The notes: generated from the sequence alone by a model not told the origin. A stretch of 64,000 nucleotides of DNA from Brevibacillus sp042683565 (GCF_042683565.1 NZ_JBHUJW010000041.1:186001-250000), one strand, 5' to 3'; shown: positions 8,836-17,826, counted from the first letter of the stretch. A program made the numbers and translations.

Positions 8836-9531
8836 ATGGAGGCGGGTTTCTTGACCGTTTTGTCCATCGGCTTCGTCTTCGGCATCAAGCACGCGATGGA
8901 GCCAGACCACGTCATCGCCGTATCTACGATCGCCAGCCATACGAAAAAGCTCGGCAAGGCGTCTTTGGCCGGCATTTTCTGGGGCAGCGGCCATACGCTG
9001 ACGCTCCTGGTCGTGGGGATGATGCTGATATTCATGAAAGGCGCCATTCCAACGACATGGGCCATGTCGTTGGAATTCGTCGTAGGAGTGATGCTCGTCT
9101 ACCTTGGGTGTACCAGTATCATGCAAAGCCGCGATCACGGCAGCTATTCGCACGGCCACTGGCATTCCTCCGATCTGGAGCCGGCAGCCTCGCACGAGCG
9201 GAGCCGGACGTCTTTCATCAGGTCGGCGGTGATCGGCATGGTGCACGGGCTGGCAGGGAGCGCGGCGATGGTGCTGCTGACGATGTCGACCGTACAGTCA
9301 GAATGGGAAGGGCTTCTCTACATCCTGGTGTTCGGAGCCGGGACGATTGTAGGGATGCTGCTGTGTACGACGGTTATCGGCATTCCGTTTGTGCTAAGTG
9401 CTCGGAACATCCGTCTGAACTCGGCGCTGACACGGCTCACCGGACTCATCAGCATCGCCTTCGGGTGTTATTACATGTACAATCTGGGAATTACGGAAGG
9501 ACTGTTCGAGCTGTGGCGGCAGGCAGTCTGA
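8836..9531 (+). CDS. NiCoT/UreH-type nickel-cobalt transporter
   Basis: This 231-residue membrane protein has about six hydrophobic segments. The HX4DH signature of nickel/cobalt transporters is at His19-Asp24-His25 (HAMEPDH), and the second family motif SGHTLTLL is present. A histidine-rich loop (HGSYSHGHWH) lies between the two halves, which fits metal handling. No urease, hydrogenase or cobalamin genes are visible in the window, so the metal and its client enzyme are unassigned. Upstream bases 8590-8835 hold only the weak hairpin noted for hutG; I saw no cobalamin or NiCo riboswitch consensus there. Confidence 0.85.
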   Translation: MEAGFLTVLSIGFVFGIKHAMEPDHVIAVSTIASHTKKLGKASLAGIFWGSGHTLTLLVVGMMLIFMKGAIPTTWAMSLEFVVGVMLVYLGCTSIMQSRDHGSYSHGHWHSSDLEPAASHERSRTSFIRSAVIGMVHGLAGSAAMVLLTMSTVQSEWEGLLYILVFGAGTIVGMLLCTTVIGIPFVLSARNIRLNSALTRLTGLISIAFGCYYMYNLGITEGLFELWRQAV

Positions 9532-9545
9532 CGGTCCCGGGATGC

Positions 9546-9584
9546 AAAAGCAGCGGGTTTCAATGGGGAATCCGCCGCTTTTTT
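9546..9584 (+). terminator. Intrinsic terminator after the NiCoT gene
   Basis: AAAAGCAGCGG pairs with CCGCCGCTTTT with one mismatch and ends in T6. Confidence 0.85.
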
Positions 9585-9705
9585 GTCGTTTTTACGGACA
9601 GGTCGTCAGCAGTCTCATTCTCAGGGGGTGCACTCTTGCTAGAAATCACTGGAACATTGTACGATGACTGTATCATGCATCCCATCTACCCTGAGGTGAC
9701 ATCCG

Positions 9706-9945
9706 ATGAACGATCCCATCCATGTGCAATTGAAGGAACAGATCAAATCACTCATTTCCGGGGGGCTATATCGGCACTGTGAGAAATTGCCCAGTGTACG
9801 AGAGCTGGCCGGTTTTTTGCGGATGAACCGGATGACGGTCCAAAAAGCGTATGCGGAGCTGGAGCAGGATGGGTACGTGGAGTGCCGATCAGGCAGGGGA
9901 GTATTGTGGATGCTTGCAGGTTACGATGGAAAAGACCTTTCATGA
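9706..9945 (+). CDS. Stand-alone GntR-type winged-helix DNA-binding protein
   Basis: This 79-residue protein consists almost only of a GntR winged-helix domain: LKEQIKSLISGG, then LPSVRELAGFLRMNRMTVQKAY and LEQDGYVE. ATG 9706 follows GAGGTGAC. The effector or dimerisation domain seen in GntR proteins is missing; even the short YtrA subfamily is longer, at roughly 120 residues. No downstream remnant is visible, because the next gene starts 23 bp later in another frame. It is probably co-transcribed with the flavoprotein gene and may regulate it. It could be a truncated pseudogene. Confidence 0.7.
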   Translation: MNDPIHVQLKEQIKSLISGGLYRHCEKLPSVRELAGFLRMNRMTVQKAYAELEQDGYVECRSGRGVLWMLAGYDGKDLS

Positions 9946-9967
9946 CGGAAAAAGAGAGGTGTTCAAT

Positions 9968-10606
9968 ATGTTCGGATTCGGAATATTCCGGGAAGTCATC
10001 ACCGAAGAGGCTAAGCTGCGGGAGTTGTTCGGGGAACCAAGCCGCCTCGTGCAGAGCAAGTCAATCGACCATTTGGACCCGCATTGCCGCGACTTCATTG
10101 CCAGATCGCCGTTTCTCGTCCTCGCGACAGCAGATGCGGATGGCAACTGTGACGCCTCCCCCCGGGGAGATGCTCCCGGCTTCGTCCACGTAATCGACGA
10201 GCGGCACCTGGTCATTCCGGAGCGCCCCGGCAACAAACGCATGGATTCCATGCGCAACCTGCTGTCCAACCCGCATGTTGGACTGATTTTCATCATCCCC
10301 ACCCTCGAGGAGACGCTGCGGATCAACGGGCGAGCCTGCATCATCCAGGACAAGGAACTGCTGGAGAAAATGGCCGTGAACGGAAAAGTGCCAACCGTCG
10401 GAATCGGGGTGCAGGTAGAGGAATGCTACGTGCATTGCGCGAAAGCCTTTATTCGCTCCGGGCTATGGAAGCCAGAGAAATGGCCGCCGCAGGAAGCCAT
10501 CCCGAACATCGCGCAAATGGTGGCCGATCATGTGAAGCTGCCGGGGATGACGGCAACGGACATCGCTGCCGGGTTGAAGGACAGCTATACGAATCGTTTG
10601 TACTGA
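9968..10606 (+). CDS. PPOX-class FMN-dependent flavoprotein (MSMEG_1061/DR2398-like)
   Basis: This 212-residue protein of the pyridoxamine-5'-phosphate-oxidase-like split-barrel fold starts at ATG 9968, 7 nt after AGAGAGGTG. The flavin-binding core is recognisable in FLVLATADADGNCDASPRGD, then ERPGNKRMDSMRNLL and VGLIFIIP. The family binds FMN or F420 and is usually annotated without a defined substrate. It directly follows the short GntR gene. Confidence 0.85.
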   Translation: MFGFGIFREVITEEAKLRELFGEPSRLVQSKSIDHLDPHCRDFIARSPFLVLATADADGNCDASPRGDAPGFVHVIDERHLVIPERPGNKRMDSMRNLLSNPHVGLIFIIPTLEETLRINGRACIIQDKELLEKMAVNGKVPTVGIGVQVEECYVHCAKAFIRSGLWKPEKWPPQEAIPNIAQMVADHVKLPGMTATDIAAGLKDSYTNRLY

Positions 10607-10655
10607 TCGGGCAGACCATGTTGCCGAAATCCCCCTTTTTTTGGAAAACGGGTTG

Positions 10656-10664
10656 TGATATACT
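10656..10664 (+). promoter_or_regulatory. Extended -10 promoter of the aldo/keto reductase gene
   Basis: TGATATACT contains an extended -10 (TG-N-TATACT). No strong -35 is seen. Confidence 0.6.
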
Positions 10665-10680
10665 TACTTATTGTAAGTAC
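10661..10680 (+). promoter_or_regulatory. Candidate HxlR-type operator overlapping the promoter
   Basis: TACTTAC and GTAAGTA form a perfect 7-bp inverted repeat with a 5-nt spacer. It overlaps the -10 and the expected start point. The 20-bp site matches 17 of 20 bases with a site in the promoter of the hxlR-family gene at 35916-35935 (opposite strand). Confidence 0.6.
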
Positions 10681-10711
10681 ATAATGATAGCGAGTGACGG
10701 GAGGAGATCGG

Positions 10712-11539
10712 ATGGCAACGAATATTGCAGATGGCACGGTTTTGAACAACGGGGTCAAAATGCCCTGGCTGGGATTGGGTGTCTGGAAGGTAAAAGACGG
10801 GAGTGAAGTATCCCTTTCTGTCCGCACCGCCATCGAAGCGGGATACCGCAGTATCGACACGGCAGCTGTCTATGGCAACGAGGCGGGTGTCGGTGAAGGC
10901 ATCCGTCAAGCTGGCATTGATCGGGACCAGCTCTTTATCACCACGAAGGTGTGGAATGCGGATCAAGGATACGAGTCTACGCTCAAAGCTTTTGACGAAA
11001 GCATGAAGCGGCTCGGTCTGGACACGCTCGACCTGTACCTGATCCACTGGCCGGTCAAAGGTAAGTACGTGGAAACGTGGAGGGCGATGGAAAAGCTGTA
11101 TCGGGACGGATATGTACGCGCGATCGGTGTCAGTAATTTCCATATCCACCATCTGGAAGACTTGCGTCAAAACAGCGAGGTCACGCCAGTGGTCAACCAG
11201 GTGGAATTCCATCCGCTGCTCACCCAAAAGGAGCTGCTCGGCTACTGCAAGGAGCATCGCATCCAGATGGAAGCGTGGAGTCCGCTGATGCAAGGAAATC
11301 TCGACCACCCGCTGCTGGTGGAGCTGGCACAAAAATACGGGAAAACGCCGGCGCAGATTGTCATTCGCTGGGATCTGGAAAAGCAGGTCGTGACCATTCC
11401 GAAATCGATCACGCCAGCGCGAATTCGGCAGAATGCAGAAGTCTTTGACTTTACGCTAAGTGCGGAAGATGTAGAAAAAATCGACGCCCTTAATGAGAAC
11501 AGGCGCTTCGGGCCTGACCCTGACAACTTCAATTTCTGA
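10712..11539 (+). CDS. Aldo/keto reductase (YvgN/YtbE type)
   Basis: This 275-residue TIM-barrel NADPH-dependent reductase is of the family that reduces glyoxal, methylglyoxal and related aldehydes. The catalytic tetrad is visible: Asp49 in SIDTAA, Tyr54 in AAVYGNE, Lys in ITTKVW and His in LIHWP. NADPH-site residues lie in IPKSITPARI near the C terminus. ATG 10712 follows GGGAGGAG. Its promoter carries the palindromic operator described separately, which suggests repression relieved by electrophile or aldehyde stress. Confidence 0.93.
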   Translation: MATNIADGTVLNNGVKMPWLGLGVWKVKDGSEVSLSVRTAIEAGYRSIDTAAVYGNEAGVGEGIRQAGIDRDQLFITTKVWNADQGYESTLKAFDESMKRLGLDTLDLYLIHWPVKGKYVETWRAMEKLYRDGYVRAIGVSNFHIHHLEDLRQNSEVTPVVNQVEFHPLLTQKELLGYCKEHRIQMEAWSPLMQGNLDHPLLVELAQKYGKTPAQIVIRWDLEKQVVTIPKSITPARIRQNAEVFDFTLSAEDVEKIDALNENRRFGPDPDNFNF

Positions 11540-11557
11540 TGGACAATAGGCAAAAAG

Positions 11558-11590
11558 AAAGGGAGCTGTGGAAAGCGGCTTCCCTTTTTT
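11558..11590 (+). terminator. Intrinsic terminator after the aldo/keto reductase
   Basis: AAAGGGAGC pairs with GCTTCCCTTT (one bulge) and is followed by T6. Confidence 0.8.
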
Positions 11591-11660
11591 CGTATCTGCT
11601 GGCTTCGATCCTCCCCACTTTTCCGCCGGTTCGCGCGGAGGACATCGGGGAGGCCGGGAC

Positions 11661-11676
11661 AAAATGTCGACATTTT
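11661..11676. promoter_or_regulatory. Perfect 16-bp palindrome upstream of the iclR-family promoter
   Basis: AAAATGTCGACATTTT is self-complementary over all 16 bases. It ends 5 bp before the -35 hexamer, a typical position for an activator or repressor site. Confidence 0.5.
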
Positions 11677-11681
11677 CGCTC

Positions 11682-11709
11682 TTTACTATGCACATTTTTT
11701 TCGTATACT
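11682..11709 (+). promoter_or_regulatory. Sigma-A promoter of the iclR-family gene
   Basis: -35 TTTACT at 11682-11687, 16-bp spacer, -10 TATACT at 11704-11709. Confidence 0.65.
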
Positions 11710-11725
11710 GAAAAGTAGCATCTTA

Positions 11726-11742
11726 GTTTCATCAGATGAAAC
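11726..11742. promoter_or_regulatory. 17-bp palindromic operator, copy 1
   Basis: GTTTCATCAGATGAAAC has 7-bp arms around CAG. It sits about 10-26 bp downstream of the predicted start point. A second copy with 15 of 17 identical bases lies in the acnA leader at 17827-17843. Confidence 0.65.
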
Positions 11743-11777
11743 GTACGGAACCAAGAAGGAAGCAGGTGTAATGTAAG

Positions 11778-12521
11778 ATGGAAGAACAAAAAGCAAACGT
11801 GCGGTCGGTGGAACGGGCTCTGGACATTTTGCTCTGCTTTACAGACGCGACCGATCTGGGCTTGAGCGAAATCTCCAGCCGACTCTCCTTGCATAAAAGC
11901 ACCGTGCACCGTTTGCTGGCAACGTTGGAAAACAAAGGCTTCCTCATTCGCGATGTCCAGACGGAAAAATATCGCCTCGGCTTTCGCATCTGGGAACTGT
12001 CAGCCAATCTGACGCACAATGACGACCCGGCCACGATGTTGCTGCCGGAGATGGAGCGGCTGCGCGATCTGGTGGAGGAGACCATCAGCCTGTACGTGCG
12101 CGACGGCAACGAGCGTATCCGCATACAGGCCGTGCAAAGCAAGCAGCCGATCCGCAGAGTCGCGCCGATCGGGGCGCGCATGCCGCTGACGGTCGGCGCT
12201 TCCAGCAAGGTGCTGGTGGCGTACGCAGAGGAATCGGTGGCCAGGGAAGTTCTGGACGATCCGGACTGGCCGGATTTTGTGAGCAGGGAGTCGTATATCG
12301 AGCAGCTGGAGCAGATCAGGCAGCAAGGCTATGCGACGAGTGTGGAAGAGCGGGAGCTAGGCACAGCGGCAGTAGCGGCCCCGATCTTTAACCGGAACGG
12401 ACAACTGGTCGCCTCCATCGCGGCATCGGGACCGTCAAACCGGCTGACGCCGGAAAAGATGCGGCAATACGCTCCTTACATCATGGAAGCGGCTTACCGC
12501 ATGGGAAAAATGATGAAATGA
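11778..12521 (+). CDS. IclR-family transcriptional regulator
   Basis: This 247-residue protein has an N-terminal winged helix-turn-helix (RSVERALDILLCF, LSEISSRLSLHKSTVHRLLATL) and a C-terminal GAF-like IclR effector domain (about 80-245) containing GARMPLTVGASSKVLVAY and the AVAAPIFNRNGQLVASIAASGP core. Family members sense small carboxylates or aromatics. The gene is monocistronic between two terminators. Palindromes on both sides of its promoter suggest autoregulation. The shared operator makes acnA a candidate target. Confidence 0.92.
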   Translation: MEEQKANVRSVERALDILLCFTDATDLGLSEISSRLSLHKSTVHRLLATLENKGFLIRDVQTEKYRLGFRIWELSANLTHNDDPATMLLPEMERLRDLVEETISLYVRDGNERIRIQAVQSKQPIRRVAPIGARMPLTVGASSKVLVAYAEESVAREVLDDPDWPDFVSRESYIEQLEQIRQQGYATSVEERELGTAAVAAPIFNRNGQLVASIAASGPSNRLTPEKMRQYAPYIMEAAYRMGKMMK

Positions 12522-12528
12522 AAAAATG

Positions 12529-12568
12529 GCCAACACGAGCCTAGGTGCATCGTCGTGTTGGCTTTTTT
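12529..12568 (+). terminator. Intrinsic terminator after the iclR-family gene
   Basis: A perfect 10-bp stem GCCAACACGA/TCGTGTTGGC is followed by six T. Confidence 0.92.
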
Positions 12569-12625
12569 GCGCGAAAAATCTTCTGTAGCTGGAGACAAAG
12601 GCAGCGCCAGGTACGCTGACCGGAT

Positions 12626-13753
12626 TTACAGTCCCCGGTTATATTCGTCCTGCAAAATGGCCCAAAACGGTTTGACCGCCTCATCGGCGAGGAACCGCAT
12701 CCCGCGCTCTTTGACGTAGCGGCACATTTCCTGATAGTAGTCAGGATTGCTCAACTTTGCGTACTGGAACGCGATGTCGCGGGCATCCTCCACGAACAGC
12801 GGATAATTCGCCCCGAGCAGCGCGATGTTGCCCACCGTCCGGGTCGTCAGCACGGGGACGCCGAGACCCATGCATTCCAGGATGCGGGACAGGTAAGAGT
12901 GGGAAGGATTGCGGTCCTGCGTGTTGTCGTACAGGAGGGCGAGCCCGATGCCGCTCTGGACGATCATTTCTTTTGTTTCCCACATCGACTTTTGCCCGTG
13001 ATCGACTACGCCTGGGGTGCGCAGCAGCTTTTTTGCCTGCTTCCGGTATTTCCCGACGATAGACGGGTAGAGCACGCGTAGCTTTGCCTGCGGAAACTCT
13101 TTGCGGATGAGCTTGATCGCTTTTACGGCAACGGGAAGTCCGTAGCGAGGGCGAATGACGCCAGCCTGAATCAGGTGGAGAGGATCGTTGCTGGAGCGGG
13201 CAGGCGAGTGGCCGGACAGCGGCTCGACGAACTGCGGGAGTACCTGGATTTTCCGGGCCAGCTCCTGAGCAGAGTAAGTCCCTTTTTGCAGCTGGTACAT
13301 GCGGTATCGCTCGGCATTCGGCTCCGTCTGGAAAAACACCACCCGCGCATGGCGAAACACGTAGTTGAGCCTGCGCATGATGTAAGGATCGTGCAGGTTG
13401 TACTGGACGGCGAGATACAGGAGCTTGGAGCCAAGGGAGCGCTTCATGCGCAGCAGCTTGACGGCTTCGTTGCGCCCGCGGATGAAGATGAAGTCGTACG
13501 GCCGCCGCCGATCCCGCCGGATGATTTCCTCCAGCGGCTGATCTGCCTGGTGAAACCGGATATGGCGAAAGGTGAAGCCCCCCGTCCCGTCGCGAAACCG
13601 GAACGGCAGCACACACTCGAACGAATAGCGCTCCCGCTCGCCCGGCGGCAGCTGCGCCAGCTTGCGATCCAGCGCGCGCAGCAAAATGAAAAACTGGAGG
13701 ACGTTCCCCTTTGGCTTGAATTCGATGAGATTGCAGTAGAAACAGACTCTCAC
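12626..13753 (-). CDS. Glycosyltransferase, GT-B fold (family 4-like)
   Basis: This protein has 375 residues from a GTG start, chosen because AAAGGAGA lies 7 nt upstream; a longer frame extends to 13888 without a better ribosome site. The C-terminal half has the nucleotide-sugar donor pattern: LIQAGVIRPRYGLPVAVKAI, then SYLSRILECMGLGVPVLTTR, where the Glu sits in the EX-type donor loop. The N-terminal half lacks an obvious signal peptide or transmembrane segment. It lies alone, and the acceptor is unknown. It resembles the spore-coat or capsule glycosyltransferases found singly in Bacillales, but this is inference. Confidence 0.75.
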   Translation of the reverse strand: MRVCFYCNLIEFKPKGNVLQFFILLRALDRKLAQLPPGERERYSFECVLPFRFRDGTGGFTFRHIRFHQADQPLEEIIRRDRRRPYDFIFIRGRNEAVKLLRMKRSLGSKLLYLAVQYNLHDPYIMRRLNYVFRHARVVFFQTEPNAERYRMYQLQKGTYSAQELARKIQVLPQFVEPLSGHSPARSSNDPLHLIQAGVIRPRYGLPVAVKAIKLIRKEFPQAKLRVLYPSIVGKYRKQAKKLLRTPGVVDHGQKSMWETKEMIVQSGIGLALLYDNTQDRNPSHSYLSRILECMGLGVPVLTTRTVGNIALLGANYPLFVEDARDIAFQYAKLSNPDYYQEMCRYVKERGMRFLADEAVKPFWAILQDEYNRGL

Positions 13754-13957
13754 GTGCGTCTCTCCTTTGCGAGCTTCTTCACTATGGTATTGGGAAGGAG
13801 GGCGATTGGCTACCAAAACAGGAAAATCGGGAGCGAAACTCGGGCAGGGTGCTCCGAAAGCCTGCATACGAGTGAGATAAAGTTCCAATATTGAAAGAAT
13901 CGGGATTGACGTGGATACTGAAGAAAAAGAAAAGAGTTCGCCAAAGGAGTGGGAGCA

Positions 13958-14878
13958 GTGGGGAAAGCGAAGGCATGGTGGTTGCTGGTCTTTTGCAACC
14001 TGTTTTGGGCAGGCAATTACGTATTTGGCAAGTATGTCGTCACGGTGATGACTCCGCTTTGGCTGACGTTCGCAAGGTGGGTATTGGCCCTGATTTTCCT
14101 GATTCCGCTGGCAGTCGTCCTGGAGAAGCCCGACTGGCGGCAGGTGGCAAAGGCTTGGCTGCCGCTCTCCTTCATGGGATTACTCGGGGTCGTTGGTTAC
14201 AACATCTTTTTGTACTCGTCGCTGAAGTATACTTCTGCTACCAATGCCGCGCTTGTGACGGCGCTCAACCCCGGGGTCATCGTGCTGTTTTCCCTGCTCT
14301 TCTTGCGGGAAAAGGTGTCCGGCATCCAGGCGTCCGGTTTTCTCGTGTCCCTGTTCGGCGTCTTGGTCATTTTGACGCAGGGCAGCGTCTGGCGTGTATT
14401 TCAGACGCAGTACAATCAGGGGGATTTGCTCGTGCTGCTGTGCGTGCTGGTGTGGACCCTGTATTCCATCATCGGCAAAAAGCTCGAGGGAGTGCCTCCG
14501 GTAACCGCTACGGCGGCATCAACGGTGCTCGCTGCGCTGATGATGCTTCCTTTTGCCGCAGCAGAGGGGATTGACTTCTCCGCCATCAGTCCGCTGGCAT
14601 GGAGCGGGATTATTTACATGGTCCTGTTTCCGTCGATTTGCTCGTTTGTGTTCTGGAATGTATCCGTGCGGGTGGTGGGAGCGAGCCAGGCAGGTATTAC
14701 CTTGAACTTGATTCCCGTGTTCACGGCGCTGATCAGCATCATGCTGGGCGAGAACATTACAGCGGCACAGCTTTGGGGCGGTCTGCTCGTCTTTCTCGGC
14801 GTCACGCTCGCCTCGGGGATGGTCGATCAGCAGTGGAGACGGAGAAAGCAAGCGGCTGCGGAACTGGCGGAAAAATAG
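13958..14878 (+). CDS. EamA/DMT-superfamily permease
   Basis: This 306-residue protein has ten hydrophobic segments arranged as two five-helix EamA repeats, about 8-135 and 150-290. Each repeat contains the typical helix-end patterns (NLFWAGNYVFGK and LVWTLYSIIGKKLE). GTG 13958 is preferred over GTG 13949 because AAAGGAG then has 8-nt spacing. Such proteins export or import amino acids, nucleotides or other metabolites. No substrate can be read from the sequence. Confidence 0.9.
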   Translation: MGKAKAWWLLVFCNLFWAGNYVFGKYVVTVMTPLWLTFARWVLALIFLIPLAVVLEKPDWRQVAKAWLPLSFMGLLGVVGYNIFLYSSLKYTSATNAALVTALNPGVIVLFSLLFLREKVSGIQASGFLVSLFGVLVILTQGSVWRVFQTQYNQGDLLVLLCVLVWTLYSIIGKKLEGVPPVTATAASTVLAALMMLPFAAAEGIDFSAISPLAWSGIIYMVLFPSICSFVFWNVSVRVVGASQAGITLNLIPVFTALISIMLGENITAAQLWGGLLVFLGVTLASGMVDQQWRRRKQAAAELAEK

Positions 14879-14894
14879 ACGGCAAGCCAGAAGG

Positions 14895-14935
14895 AAAAAA
14901 GGCAGCTCATCACAAGGAGGGATGGCTGCCTTTTT
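14895..14935 (+). terminator. Intrinsic terminator after the DMT permease
   Basis: GGCAGC and GCTGCC, extended by A4/T5, form the stem and are followed by T5. Confidence 0.85.
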
Positions 14936-14988
14936 GCTGTGGACAAGAACGGATCAGAATCGCTCTCGTCAAACATAAGTAAGACGAA

Positions 14989-15018
14989 GAAGGCTTCGCC
15001 ATCAGTGGCGAAGCCTTC
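14989..15018 (-). terminator. Hairpin downstream of acnA
   Basis: A perfect 12-bp stem (GAAGGCTTCGCC with its complement) has a 6-nt loop. The T tract on either strand is only moderate. Confidence 0.7.
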
Positions 15019-15067
15019 GTTTTGCTACTTGGGTGGGTGCTGTAGCGAACGTATTTGTGATAGTGCC

Positions 15068-17797
15068 TTACGCGTTAACCGGTTTGCTTTCGTCCAGCAG
15101 CTGACGCAGAACGGTTTGCAGAATACCGCCGTTGCGATAGTAGTCTACGTCGACCATGGAGTCCAGACGAACGATTACGTCAAAGTCGAAGCTGCTGCCG
15201 TCTTGGCGGGTAGCCGTTACTTTTACGCGCTGACCAGGTTGAACATCGTCGGACAGACCTGCGATGCTGAAGGTCTCAGTGCCTTCGATGCCCAAGGACT
15301 TCCAGCTTTGACCGTCAGCGAATTGCAGAGGCAGAACGCCCATACCTACGAGGTTCGCACGGTGGATACGCTCGAAGCTTTCTGCGATGACAGCTTTGAT
15401 GCCGAGCAGGAACGTACCTTTTGCAGCCCAGTCACGGGAAGAACCGGTACCGTACTCTTTACCAGCCAGAACAACGAGTGGAGTGCCGTCTGCTTGATAC
15501 TTCATGGAAGCATCGTAGATGGACATGATCTCGCCGGTTGGCAAGTATTTGGTTACGCCGCCCTCTGTGCCAGGAGCCACTTGGTTGCGGATGCGGATGT
15601 TCGCGAACGTACCGCGCATCATGACATCGTGGCTGCCGCGGCGAGCGCCGTAGGAGTTGAAGTCTTTGCGTTCTACGCCATTCGCTTGCAGATAGAGACC
15701 TGCAGGGCTGGTTGGCGAGATGTTACCTGCCGGGGAGATGTGGTCAGTCGTCACGGAGTCACCGAACAGAGCGATTGGGCATGCTCCTTTGATGTCTTCG
15801 ATATGACCGATGTCGCCAGTCAGGTTTTTGAAGAATGGCGGTTCCTGGATGTAGGTGGATTTTTCATCCCACTCGTACAGGTCGCCAGTTGGAACGTCGA
15901 TTTTGTTCCAGGCTTCGTTTTGCGTAAATACTTGACCGTACTCGGCGCGGAACAGGTCTGGGTTCATTGCTTTGTCCATAGCTGCTGCGATCTCTTGTGG
16001 AGTAGGCCAGATGTCTTTCAGGTATACAGGTTGACCGTCTTTGCCAGTACCGATTGGCTCTTTTGTCAGGTCGATGTCCACTGTACCCGCCAATGCGTAT
16101 GCGATGACGAGCGGAGGAGAAGCGAGGTAGTTCGCTTTTACCTGTGCGTGGATGCGGCCTTCAAAGTTGCGGTTACCGGACAGAACGGCAGCTACCGTCA
16201 GATCTTCATCCGCGATCGCTTTGCTGGTTTCCTCTGGCAATGGACCGGAGTTACCGATGCAAGTGGTGCAGCCATAGCCGACGACGTTGAAGCCGATAGC
16301 GTCGAGGGAATCGATCAGACCAGCGTCTTTCAGGTATTGCGTAACGACGCGGGAACCTGGAGCCAGGGAGCTTTTCACGTAAGCAGGTTTTTTCAAACCT
16401 TTTTCCACTGCTTTTTTCGCCAGGATACCTGCACCCAGCATTACGCTAGGATTGGATGTATTGGTACAGGAAGTGATCGCTGCAATCACGACAGAACCTG
16501 TTTTCAACGTAGCTGTTTCACCGTTTGCATAGGTTACCGGTGCAGAAGCTGCGATTTTTTCTTCGGAGAGGCCAAAGCCGCCTTTGTCGATTGGCGTACG
16601 CAGGCTGTTGTTGAAGGATTCCTTCATGGCAGTCAGCTCTACGCGGTCTTGCGGGCGTTTTGGACCAGCAAGGCTCGGTACCACAGTGGACAGATCCAGT
16701 TCCAGAGTCTCGGAGAAGACAGGGTCTGGCGTATCGTCGGTGCGGAACAGACCTTGTGCTTTGGTGTAAGTTTCCACCAGGGAGATCAGTTCTTCGTCGC
16801 GACCGGTTTGACGCAGGTAGTTCAGCGTCTCTGCGTCTACTGGGAAGAAGCCCATCGTAGCGCCGTATTCAGGTGCCATGTTTGCAACAGTTGCGCGGTC
16901 AGCCAGCGAGATGTTGGACAGGCCCGGTCCGTAGAACTCCACGAATTTCCCTACTACGCCTTTTTTGCGCAGCATTTGGGTAACAGTCAGAGCGAGGTCG
17001 GTTGCAGTCGCTCCAGCACTCAGGGTGCCTGTCAGTTTGAAACCGACAACTTCTGGTGTTACGAAGTACAGAGGTTGGCCGAGCATACCTGCTTCTGCCT
17101 CGATACCGCCAACGCCCCAGCCCAGTACGCCAAGACCGTTGATCATGGTGGTGTGGGAGTCGGTACCTACGAGAGAGTCAGGGAATGCTACCAGTTCGCC
17201 GTCTACTTCGCGAGTAGCGATAACGGTTGCCAGGTACTCCAGGTTTACCTGGTGAACGATACCAGTTGCCGGAGGAACGGCACGGAAGTTGTCAAAAGCG
17301 GTTTGTGCCCAACGCAGGAAACGGTAGCGTTCAGCGTTGCGTTCAAATTCCAGCTTCATGTTGTTTTCCAGAGCCGCAGGGTTTCCGAAATCGTCAACCA
17401 TGACGGAGTGGTCGATAACGAGGTCAACCGGCACGAGCGGGTTGATTCGTTTCGGATCTCCGCCTGCGCGTTTCATTGCGATACGCATGGCAGCAAGGTC
17501 TACAACGGCAGGAACACCGGTGAAGTCTTGCAGGACGATCCGTGCAGGAGAGAGCGGTACTTCCTTGTTCGCATCGCGGCCTTTGGTCCAGTTCGCCAGT
17601 TGTTGTACGTGTTCTTTGGTGATGGCGCGTCCGTCGAACTGACGAACAGCTGCTTCGAGCAGGACTTTAATGGAGAACGGCAGTTTGGAAACTTCTCCGA
17701 TGCCTTGCTCTTCCAACCCTTGCAGGCGATAGTAGGCAAACTTTTTGTTGCCTACTTGAAGGGAAGATTTCACTTTGTAAGCATCTTTGTTAGCCAA
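15068..17797 (-). CDS. acnA: Aconitate hydratase (aconitase A)
   Basis: This 909-residue protein has the same length as Bacillus CitB. It interconverts citrate and isocitrate in the TCA cycle using a [4Fe-4S] cluster; orthologues also bind RNA as iron-response regulators. Cluster cysteines are in AITSCTNTSNPSVM and in GYGCTTCIGNSGPL. The swivel-domain signature is AGKEYGTGSSRDWAAKG. A TTG at 17797 is chosen as start because GGGAGG then lies 9 nt upstream; the upstream in-frame TTG abuts the ribosome site. The gene is monocistronic. Its leader contains the 17-bp palindrome shared with the iclR-family gene. Confidence 0.97.
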   Translation of the reverse strand: MANKDAYKVKSSLQVGNKKFAYYRLQGLEEQGIGEVSKLPFSIKVLLEAAVRQFDGRAITKEHVQQLANWTKGRDANKEVPLSPARIVLQDFTGVPAVVDLAAMRIAMKRAGGDPKRINPLVPVDLVIDHSVMVDDFGNPAALENNMKLEFERNAERYRFLRWAQTAFDNFRAVPPATGIVHQVNLEYLATVIATREVDGELVAFPDSLVGTDSHTTMINGLGVLGWGVGGIEAEAGMLGQPLYFVTPEVVGFKLTGTLSAGATATDLALTVTQMLRKKGVVGKFVEFYGPGLSNISLADRATVANMAPEYGATMGFFPVDAETLNYLRQTGRDEELISLVETYTKAQGLFRTDDTPDPVFSETLELDLSTVVPSLAGPKRPQDRVELTAMKESFNNSLRTPIDKGGFGLSEEKIAASAPVTYANGETATLKTGSVVIAAITSCTNTSNPSVMLGAGILAKKAVEKGLKKPAYVKSSLAPGSRVVTQYLKDAGLIDSLDAIGFNVVGYGCTTCIGNSGPLPEETSKAIADEDLTVAAVLSGNRNFEGRIHAQVKANYLASPPLVIAYALAGTVDIDLTKEPIGTGKDGQPVYLKDIWPTPQEIAAAMDKAMNPDLFRAEYGQVFTQNEAWNKIDVPTGDLYEWDEKSTYIQEPPFFKNLTGDIGHIEDIKGACPIALFGDSVTTDHISPAGNISPTSPAGLYLQANGVERKDFNSYGARRGSHDVMMRGTFANIRIRNQVAPGTEGGVTKYLPTGEIMSIYDASMKYQADGTPLVVLAGKEYGTGSSRDWAAKGTFLLGIKAVIAESFERIHRANLVGMGVLPLQFADGQSWKSLGIEGTETFSIAGLSDDVQPGQRVKVTATRQDGSSFDFDVIVRLDSMVDVDYYRNGGILQTVLRQLLDESKPVNA

Positions 17798-17826
17798 TGT
17801 ATACAACCTCCCTAAAGTTTCTTGGG

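Noticed and set aside
14939..17815. 958-codon open frame on the plus strand opposite acnA
   Set aside because: Low-complexity Cys/Phe/Val-rich product that mirrors the aconitase codons. An artefact of GC-skewed third positions; it has no ribosome site or family match.
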